Under the pieces are notes generated by a model. That model searched no databases, had not been told where the DNA came from, and saw only the letters and a program-made list of their open reading frames with translations. Source: Paenacidovorax monticola (GTDB taxonomy: Bacteria; Pseudomonadota; Gammaproteobacteria; Burkholderiales; Burkholderiaceae_C). From it: DNA of 64,000 bases. The first letter of the stretch is position 1. Each line of letters begins with the position of its first letter. Shown one piece after another: positions 42,025-53,207 of this stretch. Position numbers and translations under genes: made by a program. The DNA is taken from positions 744,001 through 808,000 of the forward strand of contig NZ_CP060790.1 of assembly GCF_014489595.1 (NCBI RefSeq). Direction: 5' to 3'.

Positions 42025-42804
42025 ATGGGCGCGCAGTGGAAGGCAAAGGGCAAGGCGCAGGTCGCCGATGCCAAGGGCAAGCTGTTTGGCAAGCTGGTCA
42101 AGGAAATCATCGTGGCCGCGCGCGGCGGCGCCGATCCGGCGGGCAACTCGCGCCTGCGCCTGGCGGTGGAGCAGGCCCGCAAGGCCTCGATGCCCAAGGA
42201 CACGCTGGAGCGCGCCATCAAGAAGGGATCGGGCGTGGGCGCGGATGCCGTGCACTACGACCGTGTCATGTACGAAGGCTTTGCGCCCCACCAGGTGCCG
42301 GTGATGGTGGAATGCCTGACCGACAACGTGAACCGCACCGCGCCCGAAATGCGCGTGCTGTTCCGCAAGGGCCACCTGGGCACCTCGGGTTCGGTGGCCT
42401 GGGACTTCAACCATGTGGGCCTGATCGAGGCCGAGCCGTCCCAAGCGGGTGCCGACCCCGAGCTGGCCGCGATCGAGGCCGGCGCGCAGGATTTCGGCCC
42501 GGGCGAGGAGGAGGGCGCGACGCTGTTCATCACCGAGCCCACGGACCTCGACCTCGTGAGCCGCGCGCTGCCCGCGCAGGGCTTCACCGTGCTTTCGGCG
42601 CACCTGGGCTACACGCCCAAGAACCCGGTCGACCCCGCCAGCCTGAGCGCCGAGGCGCTGGAGGAGGTGGAGGCGTTCCTGGCCGCCATTGACGCGCACG
42701 ACGATGTGCAGCATGTCTTCGTCGGGCTGAAGGCTAGGGGCAGAGTCCCTAGTCTGCGTTGCGGAAGTCCCGCTGCCCGGCCTTCCAGTACCCCTTGGCG
42801 CTGA
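42025..42804 (+). CDS. YebC/PmpR-family protein, YeeN-like paralogue
   Basis: 259 residues from the ATG at 42025 ([20 protein letters not shown]). It shows YebC motifs: [60 protein letters not shown] and [18 protein letters not shown]. The family binds DNA or ribosomes (TACO1-like help at proline stretches). The start differs from canonical YebC ([10 protein letters not shown]...) and recalls E. coli YeeN. The canonical copy lies at 51202. The end after HVFVGL (near 42726) looks unnatural. One missing base around 42727-42732 would end the protein at the TAG at 42734-42736, so the last ~22 residues may be false. Confidence 0.85.
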   Translation: MGAQWKAKGKAQVADAKGKLFGKLVKEIIVAARGGADPAGNSRLRLAVEQARKASMPKDTLERAIKKGSGVGADAVHYDRVMYEGFAPHQVPVMVECLTDNVNRTAPEMRVLFRKGHLGTSGSVAWDFNHVGLIEAEPSQAGADPELAAIEAGAQDFGPGEEEGATLFITEPTDLDLVSRALPAQGFTVLSAHLGYTPKNPVDPASLSAEALEEVEAFLAAIDAHDDVQHVFVGLKARGRVPSLRCGSPAARPSSTPWR

Positions 42805-43491
42805 CCTGCAGGCGCTCTGCACCCCAGTGTGTCTGCAGGTGGTCGCGCAGGGCGTGCACGGCGCCTGATTCGCCCGCGAGCCAGGCGTAGCCCGGCCCCG
42901 GCGGCAGCGGGCGGAACATCAGCGCGTGCTGCAGCGCCAGGCCTGGCTGGGCCGTGTCGGCCGTGATCCAGTGTGTGCGGAGCGGGGCGGCCGATTCCAT
43001 GGGCTGGGCCTCCTCGGGCGAGGCCACCTCCACATAAGCCTTGGCGGCCATGCCCTGGGGCAGGCTGCGCGCGATCGACTGGATGGCGGGCAGGGCCGTG
43101 GCGTCGCCGGCCAGCAGCACCCATTGCGTGGCCGCAGGGCAGGCGAAGCCGCCCTGGCGCGGCCCGGCGATCTGCACCACGTCGCCCACACGAGCGCCCT
43201 CGGCCCAGGTGGACACGGGGCCCGCCGGGCCCTGGTCGCCATGCAGCACGAAATCCAGCTCCAGCGTGCCGGCGGCCCGGTCCATGCGGCGGATGGTGTA
43301 GGCGCGTCCCTCGCCCCGGGGCTCGAAGACCTTCACCCAGGCGGCTGCGCCGTCCACGCCGGGAGTGCCAAGAAAGGCCCGCACCTCGGGGCCGCCCACC
43401 GTGAGGCGGCGCATGCGGGGCGTGGTGTTCTCTGCGGCCAGCACGGTGGCCCGGGCGCGCACGGTGGGGGTTTGGGCCGGCGCTCATCCAT
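42749..43491 (-). CDS. Siderophore-interacting protein, ferric reductase-like FAD protein (one-base frameshift)
   Basis: About 247 residues. The ATG at 43489-43491 follows AGGAGG and gives MDERRPKPP. One base missing in the G run at 43466-43470 separates it from [20 protein letters not shown]. The SIP family pattern is visible: FAD-binding [20 protein letters not shown] (R-x-Y-T), [20 protein letters not shown], and the C-terminal NAD(P)H-type half with [20 protein letters not shown]. Such proteins release iron from ferric siderophores in the cytoplasm. It is divergent from a TetR regulator, with operator-like palindromes between them. Confidence 0.88.
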
Positions 43492-43607
43492 GCCGGAGCC
43501 CTCCTGCGACGGGGTGGCTGAAAGCGCTGGTGGGTGCTGTGTGGGGGCCCGCAGGCCGGATCGGGAAACAGTGAAGGGTTGTCATGCGATGGATACGCCA
43601 AAAATGC

Positions 43608-43647
43608 GAGTTATTGCTCAGAATTTGTAGAATATGAGCAATTGCTC
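43608..43647. promoter_or_regulatory. Twin palindromic operator, probably for the TetR regulator
   Basis: GAGCAATTGCTC (43636-43647) is a perfect 12-base palindrome. A second, imperfect copy GAGTTATTGCTC lies at 43608-43619, centre to centre 28 bases away. A TAGAAT-like box lies between them (43628-43633). The pair sits between the divergent siderophore-interacting protein and TetR genes, just where an autoregulating TetR repressor would bind. Confidence 0.6.
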
Positions 43648-43676
43648 GTGTTGAAAACTCGCATTCCCTGTACCCC

Positions 43677-44311
43677 ATGCCCGCACGCCTACAGCCCCGC
43701 AAGACGCCGCGCCAGGCCCGATCCCAGCAGATGGTCGAGGCCATTCTGGAGGCCGCGGCTCGCGTTCTGGCCGAGCGCGGCTACGCGGGCACCAACACCA
43801 ATCTGGTGGCCGAACGGGCCGGTGTCAGCGTGGGGTCGCTCTACCAGTACTTTCCGAACAAGGACGCGCTGATCACCGCGCTGCACGAGCGGCATGCGCT
43901 GCAGATGCACGGCGTGATCGCGCGCGTGCTGGGTGCCGAGCCGCCACCCGAGGGCTGCGCGGACAGGTCGGCGCCCTGGTGCGCGCGCTGGTGGCGGCAC
44001 ACCAGCTGGAGCCCGAGCTGCACCGCGTGCTGGAGCGGGATCTGCCCTTCTTCGATCCGCCGCGCGAGCACAGCGTGGCCGATGACCGCATCTTCCGTTG
44101 CGTGCGCCAGCTGCTGGAAGCCTACCGGGACGAGATCGCCCCCGCCGACCGCGACGTGGCCACCTGGGCCGTGCTGCAGACGCTTGAATCGCTGGTGCAC
44201 GCCTGCGTGGTGGATGCGCCGCCCGTGCTTTCCGTGCCGGCGATGGAGGCCGCCATCGTGGACATGCTCATGGGCTACCTGCAACCGGGCTCCCACGCGG
44301 CGGCATCGTGA
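43677..44311 (+). CDS. TetR-family transcriptional repressor (one-base frameshift)
   Basis: About 211 residues. The N-terminal helix-turn-helix is typical ([20 protein letters not shown], then [20 protein letters not shown]). One base missing in the run at 43952-43954 separates it from the ligand-binding C-terminal part ([20 protein letters not shown] ... [15 protein letters not shown]). The position next to the divergent siderophore-interacting protein and the palindromes suggests that it controls that gene and itself. The ligand is unknown. Confidence 0.87.
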
Positions 44312-44365
44312 GCGGCCGGGGGAGGCCTATCATCCAGTCCCCAATCCTCTGTGGAGATGTCTCCC

Positions 44366-44766
44366 ATGCCGATCGCGCGCGGTACCTTCGAAGTCCAGTT
44401 GCAGCCCCAGCAAGAGCCCGATGCCAACGACGGCACGGCCCTGGGCCGCATGTCCATCGACAAACGCATCCAGGGCGACCTGGAAGCCACGACCCGGGAC
44501 AGATGCTCTCCGCCGTCACGGCCACCAAGGGCTCGGCCGGCTATGTGGCGATCGAGCGCGTGAGCGGCACGCTGCAGGGCCGCCGCGGCACCTTCGTGCT
44601 CCAGCACAGCTGCTCGATGGACCGGGGCGCCCAGACGCTGTCGATCACCGTGGTGCCCGACTCGGGCACGGGAGAGCTGGCGGGGCTGGCGGGTACCTTT
44701 CGCCTGCGCATCGAGGGTGGGCAGCATTTCTACGAGCTCGAATACAGCCTGCCGGGCGCGGCTTGA
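44366..44766 (+). CDS. DUF3224 family protein (one-base frameshift)
   Basis: About 133 residues from the ATG at 44366 ([20 protein letters not shown]), with GGAG at a good distance. One base missing in the run at 44496-44498 separates LEATTRG from [20 protein letters not shown]. The conserved DUF3224 pieces are present: [40 protein letters not shown] and [20 protein letters not shown]. It is a small beta-barrel (allene-oxide-cyclase-like) fold. Function unknown. Confidence 0.85.
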
Positions 44767-44854
44767 AGCCGGGGCCTGCGTGTCGGGTTTCTTCAAGACC
44801 GAGGGGCCTGGGCGGGCCTAAGCTGTGCCCATCACCATTTCCCGGGAGACCCTC

Positions 44855-45237
44855 ATGAAATTCGGCTACACCATCCTCTACGTGCAAGACGTGCCCCGCA
44901 CCGTGGCCTTCTACGAAGCCGCCTTTGGCCTGGCACCGCGCTTTGTGCACGAGAGCGGCGACTTCGGCGAGATGGAGACCGGCGCCACGGCACTGGCGTT
45001 CTCGTCGCTGGCGCTCATCACCCAACTGGGCAAGAACCCCCGGCCCGCCGTCGCCGGCGCGCCGTGCTGCGAAATCGCCTTCACCACGCCCGACGTGGCC
45101 GCCGCCGTCGAGCGTGCCGTGCAGGCGGGCGCCGCGCTGGTGCAGGCGCCCGAGCCCATGCCCTGGGGCCAGACCGTGGCCTACGTGAATGACTGCAACG
45201 GCTTTCTCGTGGAACTGTGCACACCCATGGGGGCTGA
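44855..45237 (+). CDS. VOC-superfamily (glyoxalase-like) protein (frameshift at the last codons)
   Basis: About 127 residues from the ATG at 44855 (MKFGYTILYVQDVPRTVAFY). The double beta-alpha-beta-beta-beta pattern of the vicinal-oxygen-chelate fold is clear (VAFYEAAFGLAPRFVHESGD and FTTPDVAAAVERAVQAGAAL ... NGFLVELCTP). One base missing in the G run at 45229-45233 removes the natural stop at 45235-45237. Unrepaired, the frame runs on to 45343 into antisense of the next gene. It could be a glyoxalase, dioxygenase or resistance protein. No substrate can be named. Confidence 0.8.
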
Positions 45238-45245
45238 GCACGCAC

Positions 45246-45893
45246 CTAGCTGTAGCCGCTGGCCTGCACGGTGGCGAGCAGGCCGGAGGCCGCGCGCAGG
45301 CGCGCGGGCGCAAGCCCGAGCCAGTGGCGGCATTCGCGGCTGAAGTGGGCCTGGTCTGCATAGCCCGCATCGGCCGCGATGGCGGCCAGCGGCTGCGGTG
45401 ATGCCAGGGCCCTGGCCGCGCGCCGCACGCGGGCCAGTGCGCGCCAGTAGCGCGGCGGCTGGCCCGTGCCCGTCTGCAGGAGCCGCTCCAGGCTGCGCTC
45501 CGATACCCCCAGGGCGTGCGCCGCCGCCCGCACCGACGCGGCCTGCGCCAGCGCCGCCAGGGACTCTTCGAGCCGTGCGTCGCGCCGCGCGCAATCGCCC
45601 AGAATCGCCAGCACCTGGCGCTCCAGCCGCTGCGGGTCGCCCTGTAGCGGCAGGCCCTGCACGGCACGCAGCAGGGCCTGTGCGTCGAACGCGGTGCCGG
45701 GCTGCAGGCGGTAGCCAAGCCAGTCCTCTCCAGCGAGCCCCTCCACGCCGTAGGCCCGCTGCGCGAGCGGCGACACCATCCAGCGCGCGGCGCCGTACGC
45801 ATCGACATGCAGGATGAGATCGCGGCAGCCGTCGGGCAGCACGGTGGTCCGGCTTGCCTGCTCGCTGTGATGGCGCCAGCGCTCCAGCACCAC
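45246..45893 (-). CDS. AraC-family transcriptional regulator
   Basis: 215 residues from a GTG at 45891-45893. The frame is open further upstream (ending ...AAAFRPPPALPG) but has no clear start codon, so the N-terminus is uncertain. The first half has TTVLPDGCRDLILHVDAYGA, seen in regulators with a DUF6597-like sensor domain. The C-terminal ~100 residues hold the AraC helix-turn-helix pair (SVRAAAHALGVSERSLERLL and PLAAIAADAGYADQAHFSRE). Target unknown. It reads in the same direction as the acetyltransferase upstream. Confidence 0.8.
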   Translation of the reverse strand: MVLERWRHHSEQASRTTVLPDGCRDLILHVDAYGAARWMVSPLAQRAYGVEGLAGEDWLGYRLQPGTAFDAQALLRAVQGLPLQGDPQRLERQVLAILGDCARRDARLEESLAALAQAASVRAAAHALGVSERSLERLLQTGTGQPPRYWRALARVRRAARALASPQPLAAIAADAGYADQAHFSRECRHWLGLAPARLRAASGLLATVQASGYS

Positions 45894-45939
45894 GCCAGGC
45901 AGCGCAGGCGGCGGGCGGAAGGCGGCAGCAGGAGCATGG

Positions 45940-47170
<1,231 letters not shown>

Positions 47171-47201
47171 AGAAGGGCTGGATTCGATGGTTGGAAGGGG
47201 G

Positions 47202-48176
47202 TCAGTCGGCCAGGAAGCGCGCGTAGCGCGTGAGGTCCACGTTGCCGCCGCTGATGATGATGCCCACGCGCGCGCCGCGCAGGTTCACGTTGCCGTGGCG
47301 GGCGCCCGCGAAGGCGAGGGCGCCTGTGGGCTCCACGACGATCTTCATGCGCTCGGCGAAGAAGCGCAGGGCGCGCACGAGTTCCTCGTCGCTCACGGTG
47401 AGCACATCGGTCACGTCGCGCTGGATGATCGGGAAGGTGTACTGGCCGGGCGCCTGGGTCTGGGCCCCATCGGCAATGGTGTGGGGCGTGGGGATCTGCA
47501 CGATGTGGCCCGCGTGCAGCGACTGCTGCACGTCGTTGCCCGTCTCGGGCTCCACGCCGTACACGCGGCATTGCGGCGCGAGGGCCTTGGCCGACAGCAG
47601 GCTGCCCGAGAGCAGTCCGCCGCCGCCCAGGCAGACGAAGAGGTAGTCGAGCTCGGGCACCTCTTCGAGCAGCTCCTTCGCCGCGGTGCCCTGGCCCGCG
47701 ATCACGTCGGGGTGGTCGAACGGAGGCACCAGGGTCATGCCGCGCTCGGTTGCCAGGCGGCGGCTGATGGCCTCGCGGTCCTCGGTGAAGCGGTTGTAGG
47801 TGACGACCTGGGCGCCGTATTCGCGCGTGGCGGCCATCTTGGAGGCGGGCGCGTCCTCGGGCATGAGGATCACGGCGGGCATGTCCAGCAGCCGTGCCGA
47901 CAGCGCGATGGCCTGGGCGTGGTTGCCCGAGGAGAACGCGAGCACGCCGCGTTCGCGCTGCTCGCCCGAAAAGCGCGACAGCGCGTTGTAGGCGCCGCGG
48001 AACTTGAAGGCGCCCATGCGCTGCAGGTTCTCGCATTTGAAGAACAGCTGGGCGCCCAGCATCTCGTCGGCGGTATTGGAGCGCAGCACGGGCGTGCGGT
48101 GCGCCACGCCCTGCAGGCGGCGGGCGGCGTCGGCGACGTTCTCGTAGGTGGGCAGGGACAGGGCGGGCGAGGTCAT
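47202..48176 (-). CDS. Threonine/serine dehydratase (PLP-dependent)
   Basis: 324 residues from the ATG at 48174-48176 ([20 protein letters not shown]). Fold-type II PLP enzyme: Schiff-base Lys58 in [21 protein letters not shown], the phosphate-binding [11 protein letters not shown] and the IISGGNVD end. It lacks the C-terminal ACT domain of biosynthetic IlvA, so it is closer to catabolic TdcB, threo-3-hydroxyaspartate ammonia-lyase or serine racemase. It deaminates a hydroxy amino acid to the keto acid. The exact substrate is open. Confidence 0.87.
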   Translation of the reverse strand: MTSPALSLPTYENVADAARRLQGVAHRTPVLRSNTADEMLGAQLFFKCENLQRMGAFKFRGAYNALSRFSGEQRERGVLAFSSGNHAQAIALSARLLDMPAVILMPEDAPASKMAATREYGAQVVTYNRFTEDREAISRRLATERGMTLVPPFDHPDVIAGQGTAAKELLEEVPELDYLFVCLGGGGLLSGSLLSAKALAPQCRVYGVEPETGNDVQQSLHAGHIVQIPTPHTIADGAQTQAPGQYTFPIIQRDVTDVLTVSDEELVRALRFFAERMKIVVEPTGALAFAGARHGNVNLRGARVGIIISGGNVDLTRYARFLAD

Positions 48177-48253
48177 GGCGGCATCCTTGGCTGGCAGGTG
48201 CGCAGGGGCCCCAATGATAGCGCTCCCAGGGGCGCCTTGCCGCCCTGTGCGGC

Positions 48254-48280
48254 GCCAGCGCTTGCGGGGCAAGCGCTGGC
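48254..48280. repeat. Intergenic palindromic repeat
   Basis: GCCAGCGCTTGC (48254-48265) pairs perfectly with GCAAGCGCTGGC (48269-48280) over a three-base loop, followed by AGCTATCGAA. It is the same family as the copy at 16175. Confidence 0.7.
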
Positions 48281-48307
48281 AGCTATCGAATTTGATGCGC
48301 CGCAGCG

Positions 48308-49174
48308 TCAGCCGCAGTCGCTGAAGCGCATGAGCGGCGCCAGCGCCGGGTACTCGCCCGCGCGCTTTTGCTTCATGGCGGCGACGGACTCGCCCACGTG
48401 CCGGTTGCTCCAGATGGCGCCCTGCAGCCAGCCCATCTGGCGCAGGCTGTCTTCCACCGAGTGGTCGCGTGCGTAGTGCACGGCCTGCTTGGTGCCCCAG
48501 ATGGCCACGGGCGGCTTGGCCGCGATCTCGCGGGCGCAGGCGAGCGCTGCGGCCAGCATGGCCTCCTGCGTGCCGAACACTTCGTTGACCAGGCCCACGG
48601 CCTGGGCCCGCTCGGCGCCCAGGCGCCGGCCCGTGTAGGCCAGTTCCTTGACCAAGCCCATGGGGATGAGCTTGGGCAGGCGCTGCAGGGTGCCCACGTC
48701 GGCCACCATGCCGATGTTGATTTCCTGGATGCAGAAGAACGCGTCCTGCGTGGCGTAGCGGATGCAGGCCGCCGTGACCATGTCCACCGCGCCGCCGATG
48801 CAGCCGCCCTGGATGGCCGCGATCACGGGGATGCGCAGGTTTTCGAGCCGCGTGAAGGTAGCCTGCATGTCGGTCAGCAGGTCGAAGATGGCCGCGCGTC
48901 CCTCGGGGCTCTGGTCGTCCATGGCGATGGCGCCGCCGAAGGTTTCGAGCGCCATGCCGGCCGAGAAATGCTTGCCCGTGCTGCTGATGACCAGGGCGCG
49001 CGCCTGGCCGCCCTGGTGCAGGTGGGCCAGCGCCTGGTCCAGCTCGCGCCAGAACAGCGGGTGCATGGTGTTCATGGCCTCGGGGCGCGAGAGCACGAGG
49101 TGGGCGACATGGTCGGTGACCGTGAGCGTGAAGCAGCTCAGGACCGGGGCGGGAGTGGGCTGGGGGTGCGTCAT
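48308..49174 (-). CDS. Enoyl-CoA hydratase/isomerase, dienoyl-CoA isomerase-like
   Basis: 288 residues from the ATG at 49172-49174. The frame is open to 49237. Crotonase fold with the oxyanion-hole pieces KHFSAGMALETFGG and IQGGCIGGAVDMVTAACIRY. The segment FFCIQEINIGMVADVGTLQR carries acidic residues at the places used by delta3,5-delta2,4-dienoyl-CoA isomerase (ECH1), which points to this rather than a simple hydratase. That role would be in beta-oxidation of fatty acids with double bonds at odd positions. No other beta-oxidation gene is adjacent. Confidence 0.85.
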   Translation of the reverse strand: MTHPQPTPAPVLSCFTLTVTDHVAHLVLSRPEAMNTMHPLFWRELDQALAHLHQGGQARALVISSTGKHFSAGMALETFGGAIAMDDQSPEGRAAIFDLLTDMQATFTRLENLRIPVIAAIQGGCIGGAVDMVTAACIRYATQDAFFCIQEINIGMVADVGTLQRLPKLIPMGLVKELAYTGRRLGAERAQAVGLVNEVFGTQEAMLAAALACAREIAAKPPVAIWGTKQAVHYARDHSVEDSLRQMGWLQGAIWSNRHVGESVAAMKQKRAGEYPALAPLMRFSDCG

Positions 49175-49306
49175 GGGCGCACTGTAGGGCAGGGCGGCGG
49201 TGCCGCGCGTCCCCTGAGTGACTGAGGGCGTTTTCATGCCAATGCGCTTGTCGGGTATGCGCGAGCAGCTATGAAAAATGTAGTGAATGCATTGGCGCAG
49301 GCCGGC

Positions 49307-49594
49307 TCAGTCGCCACCTCCGCCGCCGCAGCCATCGCCTCCACCCCCATCGCCGTCGCCACCGGAGTCCGCATCGGCGCCGCCGAAGTCGCCGGCATCG
49401 CCGCTGTAGCCGCCGTCCGAGAAGCTGGTGCCGCAATGGACGGTGCCGCCGTCGGCGGTCTTGGGCTCCATGCCCGAGCAATCGGGCACGTAGTGGAAGC
49501 CGTTGGCGATGCCCAGCTTGGCGTCGAGCGCGAATAGCAGCGGCAGCCGCGTGGGCGCGCGCGGGTCGATGGCTTCGTCCTTGCTCGGTGTCAG
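49307..49594 (-). CDS. Small protein with Gly/Asp/Cys-rich C-terminus
   Basis: Up to 95 residues. The frame before VPDCSGMEPKTADGG reads LTPSKDEAIDPRAPTRLPLL, which looks like real protein sequence, so the gene probably starts near 49594 although no ATG is visible there. The first formal start is a GTG at 49489. The end is very rich in Gly and Asp (GGDGDGGGGDGCGGGGGD) with single Cys residues. It follows the DUF853 ATPase gene by about eight bases in the same direction. No function known. Confidence 0.45.
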   Translation of the reverse strand: MTPSKDEAIDPRAPTRLPLLFALDAKLGIANGFHYVPDCSGMEPKTADGGTVHCGTSFSDGGYSGDAGDFGGADADSGGDGDGGGGDGCGGGGGD

Positions 49595-49601
49595 CGGCCT
49601 T

Positions 49602-51125
49602 TCAGCGGCGTTTGCTGCCGCCCCCGAAGAGGCTGCCCATCACGCCGCGCAGGATCTCGCGGCCCAGCGTGGTGCCCACGGTGCGCGCGGTGGACTTGGC
49701 CATGGTCTGCACCAGGCCGTCGTGCTTGGCGCCGCGCGGGCCCGTGGTGCCGAACAGCACGTCGCTCAGGCCGCCCAGCAGGCCGCCCTCGTCGGCTGCA
49801 CCGCTAGCGCCCTTGCCGCCGCCCTGCGGGGCGTCCGGCGTGGCGGCCGTCGTGCGGCCCTGCAGCTTCTCGTAGGCCGATTCGCGGTCCACGGCCTTTT
49901 CGTACACGCCGGCGACGAGCGAGTTGGCCTGCAGCGCCTGGCGCTGCGCGGGCGTGATGGGGCCGATCTGGCTGCCCGGCGGCAGCACGAAGACGCGCTC
50001 GGTCACGCCGGGGCGGCCCTTGGCGTCGAGGAAGCTGATGAGCGCCTCGCCCACGGCCAGTTCGGTGATCGCGGTCTCGATGTCGAGGCCCGGGTTCTGG
50101 CGCATGGTGGTGGCCGTGGCCTTCACGGCCTTCTGGTCGCGCGGCGTGAAGGCGCGCAGCGCGTGCTGCACGCGGTTGCCGAGCTGGGCGAGCACGCTGT
50201 CGGGAATGTCGAGCGGGTTCTGCGTGACGAAGTACACGCCCACGCCCTTGGAGCGCACCAGGCGCACCACGAGCTCGATGCGCTCGATGAGCACCTTGGG
50301 AGCCTCGTTGAACAGCAGGTGGGCCTCGTCGAAGAAGAACACCAGCTTGGGCTGCTCGGGGTCGCCGATCTCGGGCAACTGCTCGAACAGGTCCGACAGC
50401 ATCCACAGCAGGAAGGTGGCGTACAGGCGCGGCGAGTTCATGAGCTTGTCGGCGGCCAGGATGTTGACCACGCCGCGCCCGGCGGCGTCGGTCTGCATGA
50501 AGTCCTGGATGTTGAGCATGGGCTCGCCGAAGAACCGGTCGCCGCCCTGCTGCTCGATCGTGAGCAGGCCGCGCTGGATCGCCCCCACGCTGGCCGCGCT
50601 GATGTTGCCATAGCCCGTGGTGAACTCCTTGGCGTTGTCGCCCACGTACTGGAGCATGGCGCGCAGGTCCTTCAGGTCCAGCAAAAGCAAACCATTGTCA
50701 TCGGCGATCTTGAAGACCAGGTTGAGCACGCCCAGCTGCGTCTCGTTGAGGTTCAGCATGCGACCCAGCAGCAGCGGGCCCATGTCGGAGACGGTGGCGC
50801 GCACGGGGTGGCCCTGTTCGCCGAACACGTCCCACAGCGTGGTGGGGCAGGCCACGGGCTCGGGCAGGGACAGGCCCCGGTCCTTGAGCGTGGCGGCGAG
50901 CTTCTCGCCGATGGCGCCCTTCTGGCTGATGCCGGTGAGGTCCCCCTTCACGTCGGCCATGAACACGGGCACGCCGATGCGCGAGAAGCTCTCGGCCAGC
51001 GTCTGCAGCGTGACGGTCTTGCCCGTGCCCGTGGCGCCCGTGATGAGTCCGTGGCGGTTGGCCAGTCCGGGCAGGAGCTGGCATTCGATGGAGGCGTGCT
51101 TGGCAATCAGGAGCGGGTCGGCCAT
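49602..51125 (-). CDS. DUF853 family ATP-binding protein (HerA/YjgR-like)
   Basis: 507 residues from the ATG at 51123-51125. HerA-FtsK type ATPase: Walker A GATGTGKT (30-37), [16 protein letters not shown], Walker [18 protein letters not shown], and the conserved [20 protein letters not shown] with a possible arginine finger in [13 protein letters not shown]. The C-terminus is a low-complexity Gly/Thr tail. E. coli YjgR is the named relative. The role is not established, possibly nucleic-acid translocation. Confidence 0.9.
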   Translation of the reverse strand: MADPLLIAKHASIECQLLPGLANRHGLITGATGTGKTVTLQTLAESFSRIGVPVFMADVKGDLTGISQKGAIGEKLAATLKDRGLSLPEPVACPTTLWDVFGEQGHPVRATVSDMGPLLLGRMLNLNETQLGVLNLVFKIADDNGLLLLDLKDLRAMLQYVGDNAKEFTTGYGNISAASVGAIQRGLLTIEQQGGDRFFGEPMLNIQDFMQTDAAGRGVVNILAADKLMNSPRLYATFLLWMLSDLFEQLPEIGDPEQPKLVFFFDEAHLLFNEAPKVLIERIELVVRLVRSKGVGVYFVTQNPLDIPDSVLAQLGNRVQHALRAFTPRDQKAVKATATTMRQNPGLDIETAITELAVGEALISFLDAKGRPGVTERVFVLPPGSQIGPITPAQRQALQANSLVAGVYEKAVDRESAYEKLQGRTTAATPDAPQGGGKGASGAADEGGLLGGLSDVLFGTTGPRGAKHDGLVQTMAKSTARTVGTTLGREILRGVMGSLFGGGSKRR

Positions 51126-51201
51126 TTCGGGTTTCCTCGGGGGCGGTGGCTGGCAAAAGTAAAATCGTGGCCAGTAGATTAAATCAACAGAAGGACACTC
51201 T

Positions 51202-51921
51202 GTGGCAGGACACAGCAAATGGGCCAATATCCAGCACCGCAAGGGGCGCCAGGATGAGAAGCGCGGCAAGATCTGGACCCGGATCATCCGCGAGATCACC
51301 GTGGCCGCCCGGGCGGGTGGGGGCGATGTCTCGGCCAATCCGCGCCTGCGCCTGGCCATCGACAAGGCCAAGGCCGCCAACATGCCGGCCGACCGCATCA
51401 AGTACAACATCGACAAGGCCACGGGCAACGCCGAGGGCCTGACCTACGAGGAAATCCGCTACGAGGGCTACGGCATCGGCGGCGCGGCCATCATCGTGGA
51501 CACGATGACCGACAACCGCGTGCGCACGGTGGCCGAGGTGCGCCACGCGTTCAGCAAGCACGGCGGCAACATGGGCACGGAAGGCTCGGTGGCCTTCCAG
51601 TTCAAGCACTGCGGCCAGCTGATCTTCGCGCCCGGCACGAGCGAGGACAAGGTCATGGAAGTGGCGCTGGACGCCGGCGCCGAGGACGTGGTGACCGACG
51701 ACGACGGTGCCATCGAGGTGCTCACGGCCCCGGCCGACTTCGAGGCCGTGAAGAACGCCCTGGAGGCCGCAGGCCTGGTGCCCGAGGTGGCCGGGGTGAC
51801 CATGCGCGCCGAAAACACCATCGAACTCACGGGCGACGACGCCGCCCGCATGCAGAAGCTCCTGGACGTGATCGAGGACCTGGACGACGTGCAAGAGGTC
51901 TACCACAACGCCGCGCTGTAA
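51202..51921 (+). CDS. yebC: YebC/PmpR-family regulatory protein
   Basis: 239 residues starting with GTG (51202) behind AAGGA. Canonical Yeb[61 protein letters not shown] and [20 protein letters not shown]. The family is known as a transcription factor-like DNA binder and, in the TACO1 branch, as a translation factor that helps ribosomes through proline stretches. It is followed by purD after six bases. Confidence 0.95.
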   Translation: MAGHSKWANIQHRKGRQDEKRGKIWTRIIREITVAARAGGGDVSANPRLRLAIDKAKAANMPADRIKYNIDKATGNAEGLTYEEIRYEGYGIGGAAIIVDTMTDNRVRTVAEVRHAFSKHGGNMGTEGSVAFQFKHCGQLIFAPGTSEDKVMEVALDAGAEDVVTDDDGAIEVLTAPADFEAVKNALEAAGLVPEVAGVTMRAENTIELTGDDAARMQKLLDVIEDLDDVQEVYHNAAL

Positions 51922-51927
51922 GAACCC

Positions 51928-53207
51928 ATGAAAGTACTCGTCATTGGCGGCGGTGGCCGCGAACATGCCCTGGCCTGGAAGCTGGCCCAGTCGCCCAAGG
52001 CCACCAAGGTCTACGTGGCACCCGGCAACGGCGGCACGGCCCTGGGCCATGCCTATGAGAACGTGCCCATCAGCGACGTGCAGAAGCTGCGCGCCTGGGC
52101 GCTGGAGCAGAAGATCGGCCTGACGGTGGTCGGCCCCGAGGCGCCCCTGGCCGCCGGCGTGGTGGATGAATTCCGCGCCCACGGCCTGCGCGTGTTCGGC
52201 CCCACGAAGGCCGCCGCCCAGCTCGAAAGCTCCAAGGCCTTTTCCAAGGCCTTCATGCGCCGCCACGGCATCCCCACGGCGGACTACGACACCTTCACCG
52301 ACCCGGCCGCGGCCCACGCCTTCGTGGACCGCCTGGGCGCGCCCATCGTCATCAAGGCCGACGGCCTGGCCGCGGGCAAGGGCGTGGTGGTGGCCATGAC
52401 GCTGCAGGAAGCGCACGATGCCGTGGACTACATGCTGGTGGACAACAAGTACGGCGTGGCGCACAACGAAGGCGGCGCGCGCGTCGTCATCGAGGAATTC
52501 CTCGCGGGCGAGGAGGCCAGCTTCATCGTGCTGTGCGACGGCAAGAACGTCACGGCCCTGGCCACCAGCCAGGACCACAAGCGCCTGAAGGACGGCGACG
52601 AAGGCCCAACACGGGCGGCATGGGCGCGTATTCGCCCGCGCCCGTGGTCACGGCCGACGTGCACGCGCGCGCCATGCGCGAGATCATCCTGCCCACCATC
52701 CGCGGCATGGAGAAGGATGGCATTCCGTACACGGGCTTCCTGTACGCGGGCCTCATGATCGACGCCAAGGGCCACCCCAAGACGCTGGAGTTCAACTGCC
52801 GCATGGGCGACCCTGAGACCCAGCCGATCATGATGCGCCTCAAGAGCGACCTCGTGGAGGTGCTCGGCGCGGCCGTGGATGCGAAGCTCGACCAGATCGA
52901 GCTGCAGTGGGACCGCCGCACGGCGCTGGGCGTGGTGATGGCTGCGCACGGCTACCCCGAGGACCCGCGCAAGGGCGATGCGATCACCGGCCTGCCGGCG
53001 GATGCCGACGACGCCATGGTGTTTCACGCCGGCACGCAGCTCACCGACGGCGTGCTGCGTACCAGCGGCGGCCGCGTGCTGTGCGTGACGGCCCTGGCCG
53101 ACAGCGTCAAGCAGGCGCAGCAGCGCGTGTACGACGTGGCGCGCGGCATCCACTTCGACGGCGCCCAGTACCGCCACGACATCGGCTACCGCGCGGTGAA
53201 GAACTGA
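51928..53207 (+). CDS. purD: Phosphoribosylamine-glycine ligase (one-base frameshift)
   Basis: About 426 residues. It makes glycinamide ribonucleotide in purine synthesis. ATP-grasp features: MKVLVIGGGGREHALAWKLA, VGPEAPLAAGVVDEF, IVIKADGLAAGKGVVVA and, after repair of one base in the run at 52605-52607, GPNTGGMGAYSPAPV and TLEFNCRMGDPETQPIMMRL. The stop overlaps the hemF start by one base (TGATG). Confidence 0.95.
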
